Origin: Flavipsychrobacter sp.
GTDB lineage: Bacteria > Bacteroidota > Bacteroidia > Chitinophagales > Chitinophagaceae
Assembly (NCBI GenBank): GCA_016786565.1
Contig: JAEUVY010000080.1
Location: 140,360 to 204,359, forward strand
Direction: 5' to 3'
Length of the DNA: 64,000 nt
Part shown: positions 51,929 through 61,353 of the stretch, one piece after another
How the letters are laid out: every line of letters begins with the position of its first letter
How positions within the stretch are numbered: the first letter of the stretch is position 1
The notes under the pieces: generated by a model
Told to the model about the DNA's origin: nothing
Databases searched by the model: none
Seen by the model: only the letters and a program-made list of their open reading frames with translations
Program-made: the position numbers and the translations under genes

Positions 51929-53776
51929 TTATGCCAACACTTCCCTTATGGCATTTACCAGCTCAGTGCGTGTTATAGGCACACCCTTGATCTTGTTGTA
52001 AGCAATAGCATCTACCAGATATTTATCGCGGATGATCTTGATGAGCTGACCGTTGTTCAGTTCCGGTATCAGTACATGCTTGTACTTGCCGATCACTTCG
52101 CCCAGATTGCGAGGGAAAGGACGCATGTAGCGCAGGTGTGCATGAGCCACGCTCAGCCCTTCGGCCTGGAGGTCCAGCACGGCGCTTTTGATAGAACCGT
52201 AGGTAGAACCCCAGCCCAGTACCAGCACGTCGCCGCTTTCTGGTCCGCTGTCTATGGTCTGCAATGGTATGTAGTTGGCTATCATATCCACCTTTGCCTC
52301 GCGGGTTTTCACCATGTGCTGGTGATTTTCGGGGTCGTAAGAGATGTTGCCGGTAATGTCTTCTTTTTCAATGCCACCAATGCGGTGTTCCAGACCCGGG
52401 GTGCCTGGTACGGCCCATGGGCGCACCAGTTTCTCGTCTCGTTTGTAGGGCAGGAACTTTGCTTCGTCTTCGGCCAGTGTTTTCTTGAACGTCACATGGA
52501 TAGGTGCGAGGTCGGCACTCTTGGGGAAGCGCCATGGCTCGGCACCGTTGGCTATGTAACCATCGCTGAGCAGGATAACGGGTGTCATGTGCTCTATGGC
52601 TATGCGCACTGCCTCGTAGGCAGCATCGAAACAATCGCTTGGTGTAGATGCAGAAAGCACCGGTATGGGGCTTTCGCCGTTGCGACCGTAGTAGGCCTGC
52701 AGCAGATCGCTTTGTTCTGTCTTGGTAGGCAAGCCGGTTGAAGGGCCACCTCGCTGAATGTCGATGATGACCAGCGGGATCTCCAGCATCATAGCCAGGC
52801 CCATGGCTTCAGTCTTCAGCGCCATACCCGGACCTGATGTGGTTGTGATGCCCAGCGCACCACCATAGGAGGCGCCTATGGCACTTGCTATGGCAGCGAT
52901 CTCATCTTCGGCCTGGAAGGTGCGCACACCGAAATTCTTGTGGCGCGACAATTCGTGCAATATATCTGATGCCGGTGTGATGGGATAAGAACCCAGGAAC
53001 AGCGGCAGCGCACTTTTTTCTGATGCGGCAATGAGGCCATACGCAAGGGCGATATTGCCTGTGATGCTGCGGTAAATGCCCTTAGGCAGGCGCGCCTTCT
53101 CTACCTTGTAGCGGGCAGAGAATGCCTCTACGGTATCGCCGAAGTTGTAGCCGGCCTGCAGCGCCTTGACGTTGCTGTCCAGGATCTCGGGGCGTTTGCC
53201 AAACTTATCGTGCAGGAATGAGAACGTGCTGGTAAGGTCGCGGTTGTAGAGCCAGTAGAGGAAGCCGAGCACAAACATGTTCTTGGCGCGGTCTTTTTCC
53301 TTGGTACCCATCTGTATTTCCTTCAGGGCCTCGCGGGTGAGCTTGGTGATGTCCATCTTGTGTACATCGTAGCCCAGCAGCGAATTGTCCTCGAGCGGAT
53401 TAACACCATCGGGATAGTTGGCAAGGCGCAGGTTCTTGGCATCGAAGCCATCGGTATCTACTATTATAATGCCTCCCTTCTTCAGCGTCTTCAGGTTCAC
53501 CTTCAGCGCGGCGGCGTTCATAGCCACCAGCACGTCGCAATTGTCGCCGGGGGTATATACCTTGTTGCTGGAGAAATGAAGCTGGAAACCACTGACCCCC
53601 GGAACGGTGCCCTGAGGGGCGCGTATCTCTGCGGGGAAGTCGGGGAATGTAGAAAGGTCGTTGCCAATGAGGGCACTATTGTTGGTAAACTGACTACCTG
53701 TGAGCTGCATACCATCGCCGCTATCGCCGGCGAATTTTATCACCACATCATCAACGATCTGAACCGGAACTGCCAT
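51929..53776 (-). CDS. korA: 2-oxoacid:ferredoxin oxidoreductase subunit alpha (KorA type)
   Basis: 615 residues: a gamma-like domain (1-190, FAGDSGDGMQLTGSQFTNN) fused to the alpha (pyrimidine-binding) domain (from about 230, ITGNIALAYGLIAASEKS, PSTGLPTKTEQSDLLQAYYG, VILLSDGYIANG). It fits the 2-oxoglutarate:ferredoxin oxidoreductase type of Bacteroidota, which oxidises 2-oxoglutarate to succinyl-CoA and reduces ferredoxin. The TPP-binding beta subunit (KorB), normally coded just downstream, is absent: the next gene downstream is on the other strand. Single gene with its own promoter and terminator. Confidence 0.92.
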   Translation of the reverse strand: MAVPVQIVDDVVIKFAGDSGDGMQLTGSQFTNNSALIGNDLSTFPDFPAEIRAPQGTVPGVSGFQLHFSSNKVYTPGDNCDVLVAMNAAALKVNLKTLKKGGIIIVDTDGFDAKNLRLANYPDGVNPLEDNSLLGYDVHKMDITKLTREALKEIQMGTKEKDRAKNMFVLGFLYWLYNRDLTSTFSFLHDKFGKRPEILDSNVKALQAGYNFGDTVEAFSARYKVEKARLPKGIYRSITGNIALAYGLIAASEKSALPLFLGSYPITPASDILHELSRHKNFGVRTFQAEDEIAAIASAIGASYGGALGITTTSGPGMALKTEAMGLAMMLEIPLVIIDIQRGGPSTGLPTKTEQSDLLQAYYGRNGESPIPVLSASTPSDCFDAAYEAVRIAIEHMTPVILLSDGYIANGAEPWRFPKSADLAPIHVTFKKTLAEDEAKFLPYKRDEKLVRPWAVPGTPGLEHRIGGIEKEDITGNISYDPENHQHMVKTREAKVDMIANYIPLQTIDSGPESGDVLVLGWGSTYGSIKSAVLDLQAEGLSVAHAHLRYMRPFPRNLGEVIGKYKHVLIPELNNGQLIKIIRDKYLVDAIAYNKIKGVPITRTELVNAIREVLA

Positions 53777-53813
53777 ATAATAAAAACCTACCTATATGTG
53801 GGGTAGGTCGGCG

Positions 53814-53821
53814 CAAAGGTA
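53814..53821 (-). promoter_or_regulatory. -7 promoter element (TACCTTTG) of korA
   Basis: Exact minus-strand TAnnTTTG match, 37 bases upstream of the korA start. Confidence 0.55.
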
Positions 53822-53966
53822 CGTGTTTTTGCGCACCACCGTATGTGGGCTATGTAGCATAACCATATAGACCAATGCTATTTGCCGGCACCAACAGTGA
53901 CGGGCCGGTGAAAAGTTGCATGACCTACACCGATTGTAACGAGGTACTTTTCGGGTGGGCGGTTGG

Positions 53967-54497
53967 TCAGCCGGACATCGGTAGTTCCCACCTCATCATG
54001 ATATCTGTTTGGGCATCGGTGCCCAGCATAAAGACATGCCGGCCAAACTCTACAAAGCCATATTTGCGGTAAAAGGCCAGTGCACGGTGGTTGTGTTCCC
54101 ACACACCCAGCCATATATTTCGAGCGTTACGGCTTGTAGCTATGTCAATGGCTTTCTGAAAAAGAGACTGTGCCACCCCTTTCCCGTGATGTTCCTTCGT
54201 GATGTATATACGCTCTACCTCCAGACTGTTTTCACCTTGTGGTTCGGTCTGGCAGGTACCGTAGTTAACTTTCAGGTAGCCGATGGACGTACCGGCAACT
54301 TCGGCAAAATAAAACTCGGAGCAGGGTGCGTGCAATTCGAAGGTCAACCGCTCAATGGAGAGATTTTCGGTAAGATACTGTTCCATATTCTGCGCATCGT
54401 TGTCGCCGGCAAAAGCCTCCTTAAAGGTGTGGCGGCTTATGGTCTGTAGGGCAACGGCCTCCGCAACACCTACCCTCCTGATGGTCACTTCCTGCAT
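53967..54497 (-). CDS. GNAT-family N-acetyltransferase
   Basis: 176 residues. The acetyl-CoA site is visible as VERIYITKEHHGKGVAQSLF (motif A, Q/RxxGxG/A), with the beta-strand ARNIWLGVWEHNHRALAFYRKYGFVEFG typical of the RimI-like and YncA-like branches. The acceptor is unknown (an amine or a protein N-terminus). Single gene; a TATCTTTA -7 element ends 5 bases before the start, so the mRNA has almost no leader. Confidence 0.88.
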   Translation of the reverse strand: MQEVTIRRVGVAEAVALQTISRHTFKEAFAGDNDAQNMEQYLTENLSIERLTFELHAPCSEFYFAEVAGTSIGYLKVNYGTCQTEPQGENSLEVERIYITKEHHGKGVAQSLFQKAIDIATSRNARNIWLGVWEHNHRALAFYRKYGFVEFGRHVFMLGTDAQTDIMMRWELPMSG

Positions 54498-54502
54498 GGG
54501 GA

Positions 54503-54510
54503 TAAAGATA
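54503..54510 (-). promoter_or_regulatory. -7 promoter element (TATCTTTA) of the GNAT gene
   Basis: Minus strand, 5 bases before ATG at 54497. Confidence 0.4.
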
Positions 54511-54690
54511 GGGCATTTGTACGCGGGTCCTTATCGTGCATCATTACCGCAAATACCCGGAAGACATTTTTATATAGCATTCTTGCTATAACCATACAGT
54601 GTTGTTAATCAATATATGTAATCCGTTCAAAAATAGTGAACGAGGGTGTATGTGCCGGCGTAAACTCACGACAATTGCAATTTTTCATCA

Positions 54691-54726
54691 TTTTGTTTAA
54701 ATAATTCGTACTTTTGTTAAACAAAA
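54691..54726 (+). promoter_or_regulatory. promoter and palindromic operator of the photolyase operon
   Basis: A -7 element TACTTTTG (54709-54716) overlaps a perfect palindrome TTTTGTTAAACAAAA (54712-54726). A half-site TTTTGTTTAA (54691-54700) lies 21 bases, two helical turns, upstream of it. This is a repressor-operator layout covering the start site. The binding protein is not coded nearby. The rest of 54511-54690 shows nothing specific. Confidence 0.55.
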
Positions 54727-54792
54727 TATCTCAGGCAGGGCATTTTTCTTCGGTCTTCGTCTCTGCCAAGTCAAATAAACAGCATTTAATAA

Positions 54793-56196
54793 GTGGCAAA
54801 ACAAGTGGTCAATATAGTGTGGCTGAAACGCGACCTGCGTTTTACAGACCATGAGCCGCTATATGTGGCTCAGCAGGAGGGTAAGCCCCTTTTGCTGCTG
54901 TATTGTTTTGAGCCATCGGTAATGAACCACCACGACAGTGATGTGCGCCACTGGCGATTTGTACATGAGTCGCTGACAGAGATGCAGGAGCGGTTGGCAC
55001 CACTGAACGGGAAAATAGTGATCTGCCACAATGAAGCGCAGTACGTTTTTGAACAGTTGGCAGAGGCATATGAGATAGCCACGGTATTTTCCCATCAGGA
55101 AACCGGCAACAAACTGACCTATGACAGAGACGTGGCCATGGCCGGGTTTTTCCGTTCGCGAAATATAGCGTGGAAGGAATACCAGACCAATGGGGTGATA
55201 AGACGACTGAAACGGTACAGCGAAAAGGCGGAGCGATGGAAGCGTAAAATGACGGAACCACCGAAGATGGTGGATGAAACCAACTGGACGTTTGTGTATC
55301 CCGGCGAGGCGCTCTATGATAGCATAAAGGGGCCCGAACTGGCAGCTGCCATCACCACACCGAACAAGAATTTTCAGCCGGGTGGCGAATCGGTGGCATG
55401 GCGCTACCTGCAATCGTTCATAGCCGACAGGCATGTGTACTATAGCAAACATATCTCCAAGCCGGTGCAGAGCAGAAGGAGCTGCAGCCGCCTGTCGCCC
55501 TACCTGGCATGGGGCAACATAAGTATGCGCATGGTGTATCAGTACACCATGCAGCACTATGAACTATCGCCCAACAAACGCGCACTGAGCAACTTCATAT
55601 CGCGGCTGCACTGGCACTGTCACTTCATACAGAAGCTGGAAAGTAACTGGCGCATGGAGTTTGAAAGTGTGAGCCGCGCCTATGACGATCTGGAAAAGCC
55701 CGTGAACGAAGCGTATATAGCTGCCTGGCAACAGGGCAGGACAGGGGTGCCGCTGGTAGATGCCTGCATGCGCTGCGTAGTGCAGACCGGTTATATCAAC
55801 TTCAGGATGCGCGCGATGGTGGTGTCGTTCTTTGTGTTCAACCTATGGCAAGACTGGCGGCACCTGCATTTTCTGGCTCGTCAGTTCCTGGACTATGAGC
55901 CGGGCATTCATTATCCGCAGATACAGATGCAGGCTGGTGTTACAGGCAACAATACGATAAGGATATACAACCCGATAAAAAATTCTGAAGACCACGATAC
56001 GGATGCGGCCTTCATCAAACAATGGATACCGGAACTGGCGGCTGTGCCGGCACACCTGGTACATGAGCCATGGAAGATGAGTGTGATGGAACAGCAGCTA
56101 TACCAATGTGAAATAGGAAAAGACTATCCCGCACCGATAGTAGATGTGGAAGCGACAAGAAAACATGCGAGTGACGTGGTGTGGAGTCTGAGGTGA
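54793..56196 (+). CDS. cryptochrome/photolyase-family protein 1 (atypical FAD motif)
   Basis: 467 residues, GTG start; there is no ATG nearby upstream. N-terminal antenna Rossmann domain ([16 protein letters not shown]), then the FAD-binding helical domain ([56 protein letters not shown]). In classical CPD photolyases the FAD loop before RIFNP carries an NN..WQW motif; here the equivalent stretch is [20 protein letters not shown], so the residue near flavin N5 and the tryptophans differ. It could be a photolyase variant or a signalling cryptochrome. First gene of a four-gene, light-related operon. Confidence 0.88.
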   Translation: MAKQVVNIVWLKRDLRFTDHEPLYVAQQEGKPLLLLYCFEPSVMNHHDSDVRHWRFVHESLTEMQERLAPLNGKIVICHNEAQYVFEQLAEAYEIATVFSHQETGNKLTYDRDVAMAGFFRSRNIAWKEYQTNGVIRRLKRYSEKAERWKRKMTEPPKMVDETNWTFVYPGEALYDSIKGPELAAAITTPNKNFQPGGESVAWRYLQSFIADRHVYYSKHISKPVQSRRSCSRLSPYLAWGNISMRMVYQYTMQHYELSPNKRALSNFISRLHWHCHFIQKLESNWRMEFESVSRAYDDLEKPVNEAYIAAWQQGRTGVPLVDACMRCVVQTGYINFRMRAMVVSFFVFNLWQDWRHLHFLARQFLDYEPGIHYPQIQMQAGVTGNNTIRIYNPIKNSEDHDTDAAFIKQWIPELAAVPAHLVHEPWKMSVMEQQLYQCEIGKDYPAPIVDVEATRKHASDVVWSLR

Positions 56197-56218
56197 TAAA
56201 CGTGACGAAGGAAGCAAC

Positions 56219-56368
56219 ATGAAAGGAGTGAAGAAACAAGACCTGCCGCAGAAAGAATGTGTTGCCTGCAAGCGACCATTTGCGTGGCGCAAGAAGTGGG
56301 AGAAGGATTGGGAAAATGTGCGCTACTGCAGCGACAGATGCAGGAAGAACAAACAGAAAACGGCATGA
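56219..56368 (+). CDS. DUF2256 zinc-ribbon-like protein
   Basis: 49 residues with four cysteines in two pairs: [16 protein letters not shown] and [12 protein letters not shown]. This is the whole DUF2256 domain, a likely zinc-binding module often coded beside cryptochrome/photolyase genes. Role unknown; the genomic link suggests assisting FeS-type photolyase or binding DNA. Its stop overlaps the start of the next gene (ATGA), so expression is coupled. Confidence 0.85.
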   Translation: MKGVKKQDLPQKECVACKRPFAWRKKWEKDWENVRYCSDRCRKNKQKTA

Positions 56369-57906
56369 GCCACAACAAAACACTGAGACTGATACTTGGT
56401 GACCAACTGAACAGTGGTCATAGCTGGTTCTGCAAGACAGAGCCGCATGTGACCTATGTGCTGATGGAAGTGCGCAGTGAGACCGACTATGCCACGCACC
56501 ACATTCAGAAGGTGGCAGGATTTTTTGCTGCTATGCGGCAGTTCGCACATCAGTTGCACGAGGCGGGACATACCGTTTTGTATATCAGACTGAATGATAG
56601 CGACAATCTGCAATGCCTCGCGAAGAATGTGCTGAAGCTGGTGGCAGACCACGACTACAGCAGGTTTGAGTATCTGTTGCCGGACGAATACAGGGTAGAT
56701 GAAAAGATGAAAGAACTGTGCGGGCAATTGAGCAGTGCCACGGCCGCGTACGACACAGAACACTTCTACGCTGAAAGGGATGAACTGGCTAAGTTCTTTG
56801 CGGGGAAAAAGACATTGGTGATGGAGTCCTTCTACCGGCACATGCGTAAAAGACATGGTGTGCTGATGGATGGTGACAAGCCGCTGACGGGACAGTGGAA
56901 CTATGATGATGACAACCGGAAAAAGTTGCCCGCAGGCCATGTGCCTGTAATGCCGTTGTGCTTTAAGAACGATGTTACAGATATTGTTGCGGACATACAG
57001 GCAGCAGGTGTAAAGACAATAGGTACTATTGATGCTGCCGACTTCTTGTGGCCGGTGAACAGAGCGCAGTCGCTGGAGTTGTTGCAGTTTTTTGTGCGCA
57101 AATGCCTGCCGTTGTTCGGTACCTATCAGGATGCGATGACAACCGGCGGTTGGTCGTTATATCATTCGCGGATATCCTTCTCCATGAATACGAAGATGAT
57201 ATCGCCGCGTGAAGTGATAGAAGCCGCCGTTAATGAATGGCAGCAACGGCCTGATGCAATTGCCTTCAACCAACTGGAGGGATTTGTGCGACAGATAATA
57301 GGGTGGCGCGAATACATGCGCGGCATCTATTGGTACTCAATGCCGGGCTTTGCAACAAGCAACTATTTTGAGCATACCGCCGGGCTGCCTGAATGGTACT
57401 GGACGGGAAAGACAAAAATGAATTGCCTGAAGCAGAGCATCAACCAATCACTGACGCATGCTTACGCGCATCATATTCAGCGGCTGATGGTTACAGGCAA
57501 CTTCGCGTTGCTGGCTGGTGTGCACCCCGATGATGTGGACGCATGGTACCTGGGCATCTACATAGACGCGCTCGACTGGGTGGAGGTGACCAATACACGA
57601 GGCATGAGCCAGTTTGCCGATGGCGGACTGGTGGGCACAAAGCCCTATGTGAGCTCGGCAGCATACATAGACAAGATGAGCAACTACTGCGGCAGTTGTT
57701 ACTACAACAAAGCTAAAAAGACGGGCGACAAGGCTTGTCCCTTCAACAGTCTGTACTGGAACTTTTTCGACAGACATGAACAAAAGCTAAGTGGGAACAT
57801 ACGCTTGCAGATGGTGTACAATACTTGGCGCAAGATGCAGCCCGATCATAAAGTCGAATTGCTGGAACAGGCGCAGCATTACCTTAAACACATAAACGAG
57901 CTGTAG
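56365..57906 (+). CDS. iron-sulfur bacterial cryptochrome/photolyase (FeS-BCP, (6-4) type)
   Basis: 513 residues. Starts [20 protein letters not shown], the typical opening of this class. The frame is open further upstream but ATG at 56365 overlaps the DUF2256 stop. The four cluster ligands line up with those of Agrobacterium PhrB (350, 438, 441, 454): Cys354, Cys442, Cys445, Cys458, with identical spacings (CGSC then KACPF). FAD-domain parts: [34 protein letters not shown]. Repairs (6-4) photoproducts with a [4Fe-4S] cluster and probably a ribolumazine antenna. Between the DUF2256 and DASH genes. Confidence 0.94.
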   Translation: MSHNKTLRLILGDQLNSGHSWFCKTEPHVTYVLMEVRSETDYATHHIQKVAGFFAAMRQFAHQLHEAGHTVLYIRLNDSDNLQCLAKNVLKLVADHDYSRFEYLLPDEYRVDEKMKELCGQLSSATAAYDTEHFYAERDELAKFFAGKKTLVMESFYRHMRKRHGVLMDGDKPLTGQWNYDDDNRKKLPAGHVPVMPLCFKNDVTDIVADIQAAGVKTIGTIDAADFLWPVNRAQSLELLQFFVRKCLPLFGTYQDAMTTGGWSLYHSRISFSMNTKMISPREVIEAAVNEWQQRPDAIAFNQLEGFVRQIIGWREYMRGIYWYSMPGFATSNYFEHTAGLPEWYWTGKTKMNCLKQSINQSLTHAYAHHIQRLMVTGNFALLAGVHPDDVDAWYLGIYIDALDWVEVTNTRGMSQFADGGLVGTKPYVSSAAYIDKMSNYCGSCYYNKAKKTGDKACPFNSLYWNFFDRHEQKLSGNIRLQMVYNTWRKMQPDHKVELLEQAQHYLKHINEL

Positions 57907-57907
57907 C

Positions 57908-59215
57908 ATGAAGACAACGATAGTGTGGTTTAAGACTGATCTGCGGGTGCACGACAATAGTGTGCTGCATGCTGCCATAAATTCCGGCGGTCATGTAGTG
58001 CCTGTTTACTGCATTGACGATGCACACTTCGGCACTACGCCTTATGGCTTCAATAAAACCGGAGCCTTCCGTGCGCGATTTTTGTTGGAAGCACTGGCTG
58101 ACCTGGATGCTAGTCTCAGGAGGTTAGGATCAGGGTTGGTAGTGGTGCGAGGGAAGCCCGCTGCGGAAATTGCAAACATTGCTCGTGAGTATGGAGCAAC
58201 AAGCGCAGTGACAGCGGAAGAAGTGGCACCTGAGGAATTAGCAACACTTAATGAGATACGCGAGAAGTTGGCGAAGCAGGGCTGCTCACTATCCGTGATA
58301 GCGAACAGCAGTTTGTATGATACATCAGATCTGCCGTTTGCCGTAAATGCAGTGCCCGACATATTTACAGCCTACCGGCAGAAGACAGAGGCACAAGCGA
58401 AGGTGCAACCTGTTGTTGGCGTGCCGGGACATATCAACTCGCCCCAATTGCCGGACATGTTTTTGCCAACGCTTGCTGATCTGGGGTTGAGTGAGCCTAC
58501 ATCGGATGCGCGTGCAGCAATAAACTTTCAGGGTGGCGAAACAGCTGCGCTGGCACGTTTGCAGCACTACTTGTGGGGCACCAAAAGTGTGCTCACTTAC
58601 AAAGAGACAAGGAATGGCCTTGTAGGTGCCGACTATTCAACCAAGTTCTCGGCATGGTTGTCTATGGGGTGTTTGTCGGCCAGGTATGTGTATAGCGAAC
58701 TAAAAAAATTCGAGCAGGAGTATGGTGCGAATGACTCTACCTATTGGGTGGTGTTTGAGCTGATGTGGCGCGACTATTTCAGGTTGATGATGATGAAGTA
58801 TGGCAACCGGTTCTTTCTGAAAGGGGGCATTCGCGGTAAGGGCGCAGCCGGCACAAAGCAAAACAAGGCATTGCTGCAAAGGTGGATAGACGGGCAGACA
58901 GGACAGGAATTTGTGGATGCCAATATGCGCGAACTGAAGGCGACCGGATTTATGAGCAACAGGGGCAGGCAGAATGTAGCCAGTTATCTGTGTCACGACC
59001 TGAAGCTGGACTGGCGCTACGGAGCGGCCTACTTTGAACAACAGCTGACCGACTATGACGTGTGCAGCAATTGGTGCAACTGGGCCTATGTGGCCGGTGT
59101 GGGCAACGACCCGCGGCCCAACCGCTATTTCAACATTCAGAAACAAAGCGAGCAATATGACGGAGACAGACGGTACCGGGACCTGTGGCGTATAGCGACG
59201 CTTGTGCCCGGATGA
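57908..59215 (+). CDS. cry: DASH-family cryptochrome
   Basis: 435 residues. Antenna domain (IVWFKTDLRVHDNSVLHAA), then FAD domain with LVGADYSTKFSAWLSMGCLSAR, RDYFRLMMMKYGNRFF, GFMSNRGRQNVASYL and YDVCSNWCNWAYVAGVGND, all typical of Cry-DASH. A Cys replaces the usual Gly in the SNWGNW motif (SNWCNW). These enzymes repair cyclobutane dimers in single-stranded DNA and may signal. It starts one base after the previous stop. Usual C-terminal length for a bacterial DASH. Confidence 0.94.
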   Translation: MKTTIVWFKTDLRVHDNSVLHAAINSGGHVVPVYCIDDAHFGTTPYGFNKTGAFRARFLLEALADLDASLRRLGSGLVVVRGKPAAEIANIAREYGATSAVTAEEVAPEELATLNEIREKLAKQGCSLSVIANSSLYDTSDLPFAVNAVPDIFTAYRQKTEAQAKVQPVVGVPGHINSPQLPDMFLPTLADLGLSEPTSDARAAINFQGGETAALARLQHYLWGTKSVLTYKETRNGLVGADYSTKFSAWLSMGCLSARYVYSELKKFEQEYGANDSTYWVVFELMWRDYFRLMMMKYGNRFFLKGGIRGKGAAGTKQNKALLQRWIDGQTGQEFVDANMRELKATGFMSNRGRQNVASYLCHDLKLDWRYGAAYFEQQLTDYDVCSNWCNWAYVAGVGNDPRPNRYFNIQKQSEQYDGDRRYRDLWRIATLVPG

Positions 59216-59375
59216 TTTTACCAATTCCTTTAGGTTTTGCTGGGCACAATGGCATATTGTTTGCAAGAAGTGGGACACGCGCAGCAGACCGGAGGAAGTA
59301 AGGAAGCGATAGGCAGGATCGGATAATGTGAAGGCTCTATTGCAAATTGATATAAAACAAGACTTGATATTTTGT

Positions 59376-59383
59376 TATTTTTG
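59376..59383 (+). promoter_or_regulatory. -7 promoter element (TATTTTTG) of dxs
   Basis: Exact TAnnTTTG match, 30 bases upstream of the dxs ATG. An ATTTTGTT motif precedes it, like the half-sites at the photolyase promoter; the similarity is weak. Confidence 0.5.
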
Positions 59384-59413
59384 TAATTCATTACTTATTT
59401 TCAGATACAGAGC

Positions 59414-61336
59414 ATGGGAGAAATTGCTGCAGGACCGCTTTTGAGCGGCATATATACGCCTGAAGACCTGAGGAAGCTGGACAAAAGTCAGCTGACGCAG
59501 GTATGTAATGAGCTCAGGCAGTTCATTATTGACTGTGTGAGTGTTCATGGCGGCCACTTCGGCGCCAGCCTGGGTGTGGTGGAACTTACAGTGGCACTGC
59601 ACTACGTGTACAATACCCCCGACGACCAGCTGGTGTGGGACGTGGGTCATCAGGCTTACGGGCACAAGATACTTACCGGCAGGCGCAAGGTGTTTCATAC
59701 CAACCGCAAATATGGTGGACTGAGTGGTTTCCCTAAACGTGCCGAAAGCGAATATGACGCCTTTGGTGTGGGGCACTCGTCTACTTCCATCTCTGCTGCA
59801 CTGGGTATGGCCATCGCTTCTAAATACAAGGGCGAAGACCACCGCAGGCACATTGCCGTGATAGGCGATGGCGCTATGACAGCCGGTCTGCCGTTTGAGG
59901 CACTGAACCATGCCGGCGTGAGCAATGCCAATGTGCTGATAGTACTGAACGACAACAACATGAGCATTGACCCCAATGTGGGCGCTCTGAAAGAATATCT
60001 TACCGATATCACTACCTCACACACGTGGAACCGTTTCCGCGATGATGTGTGGAAACTGCTGGGCATGCTGCCATCAAAAGACTTCCAGAAACTGGCGTCT
60101 AAAGTGGAGGCAGGCCTGAAAGGAGTGGTATCTAAGACCAGCAATCTGTTTGAGGCGCTGGGTCTGCGCTATTTTGGTCCGATAGACGGGCACAATGTGG
60201 TGAAGCTGGCCGAGACGCTCAAAGACCTGAGCGACATTCCGGGTCCGAAGTTGCTGCACATAAAAACCGTAAAAGGTAAGGGCTACGATCTGGCCGAACA
60301 GGACCAGACGCTGTGGCATGCACCGGGTACTTTCGACAAGATAACCGGTAAGATCAACAAGAAGATAGTTACCGTTCCCGAGCCACCAAAGTATCAGGAT
60401 GTTTTCGGACATACCATACTGGAACTGGCCGAGAAGAACGATAAGGTAATGGGCATAACACCGGCTATGCCGAGTGGCTGCTCGCTGAAGATAATGATGG
60501 ACGCCATGCCCGACCGCGCCATAGACGTGGGTATAGCCGAGCAGCACGCCGTGACGGTGAGTGCCGGTATGGCCACACAGGGTCTGCGTGTGTTCTGCAA
60601 CATCTACAGCAGCTTCATGCAGCGCGCCTATGACATGGTGATACATGACGTGGCGATACAGAAGCTGCCCGTGATCTTCTGCCTGGACCGCGCCGGTCTG
60701 GTAGGCGACGACGGACCAACGCACCATGGCGCTTACGATATTGCCTACATGCGTTGTGTACCCAATCTGATAGTGAGCGCCCCTATGAATGAGGCCGAAC
60801 TGCGCAACCTGATGTACACGGCCCAACTGCCTGAGCAGAATATGCCGTTTGTGATACGCTACCCGCGCGGACAAGGTGTGATGCCGCAATGGCGCACCCC
60901 TATGGAGAAGGTGGAGGTAGGCACCGGCCGCAAAATATGCGACGGTAACGATGTGGCGATACTGACCATTGGTCATCCCGGCAACTTTGCTGTGGCGGCC
61001 TGTCGTTCTCTGGCAACCGAAGATTTCTACCCTGCACACTACGACATGCGTTTTGTGAAGCCTATAGACGAGGCTATGCTGCACGAAGTGGCACAACGCT
61101 ACAGCAAGATACTGACTGTTGAAGACGGTACCGTGGTGGGTGGCTTTGGCAGCGCGGTGCTGGAGTTTATGGCACAGCACGGCTACACGCCTGAGGTGAA
61201 GATACTGGGCATACCCGACCGTTATGTGGAGCATGGCAAACCCGAAGAGCTGCACCGCGAATGCGGCTATGACGCACAGGCCATAGTAGAAGCGGTAAAA
61301 GAGCTTGCCGGTAAGAACCACGAAGTACTTGCCTGA
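59414..61336 (+). CDS. dxs: 1-deoxy-D-xylulose-5-phosphate synthase
   Basis: 640 residues, usual size. TPP-binding site GDGAMTAGLPFEALNHAG and NDNNMSID, the loop GHSSTSISAALGMA, then the pyrimidine and transketolase C domains (IAEQHAVTVSAGMATQGL, DRAGLVGDDGPTHHGAYD, EDGTVVGGFGSAV). Condenses pyruvate and glyceraldehyde 3-phosphate in the first step of the MEP pathway, which feeds isoprenoids including carotenoids and quinones. Located just after the light-related genes on the same strand, with its own promoter. Confidence 0.97.
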   Translation: MGEIAAGPLLSGIYTPEDLRKLDKSQLTQVCNELRQFIIDCVSVHGGHFGASLGVVELTVALHYVYNTPDDQLVWDVGHQAYGHKILTGRRKVFHTNRKYGGLSGFPKRAESEYDAFGVGHSSTSISAALGMAIASKYKGEDHRRHIAVIGDGAMTAGLPFEALNHAGVSNANVLIVLNDNNMSIDPNVGALKEYLTDITTSHTWNRFRDDVWKLLGMLPSKDFQKLASKVEAGLKGVVSKTSNLFEALGLRYFGPIDGHNVVKLAETLKDLSDIPGPKLLHIKTVKGKGYDLAEQDQTLWHAPGTFDKITGKINKKIVTVPEPPKYQDVFGHTILELAEKNDKVMGITPAMPSGCSLKIMMDAMPDRAIDVGIAEQHAVTVSAGMATQGLRVFCNIYSSFMQRAYDMVIHDVAIQKLPVIFCLDRAGLVGDDGPTHHGAYDIAYMRCVPNLIVSAPMNEAELRNLMYTAQLPEQNMPFVIRYPRGQGVMPQWRTPMEKVEVGTGRKICDGNDVAILTIGHPGNFAVAACRSLATEDFYPAHYDMRFVKPIDEAMLHEVAQRYSKILTVEDGTVVGGFGSAVLEFMAQHGYTPEVKILGIPDRYVEHGKPEELHRECGYDAQAIVEAVKELAGKNHEVLA

Positions 61337-61353
61337 TCATAAACACACCCGTC

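Noticed and set aside
54009..54449. 146-residue plus-strand frame opposite the GNAT gene
   Set aside because: Antisense shadow; the GNAT acetyl-CoA motif on the minus strand is clear.
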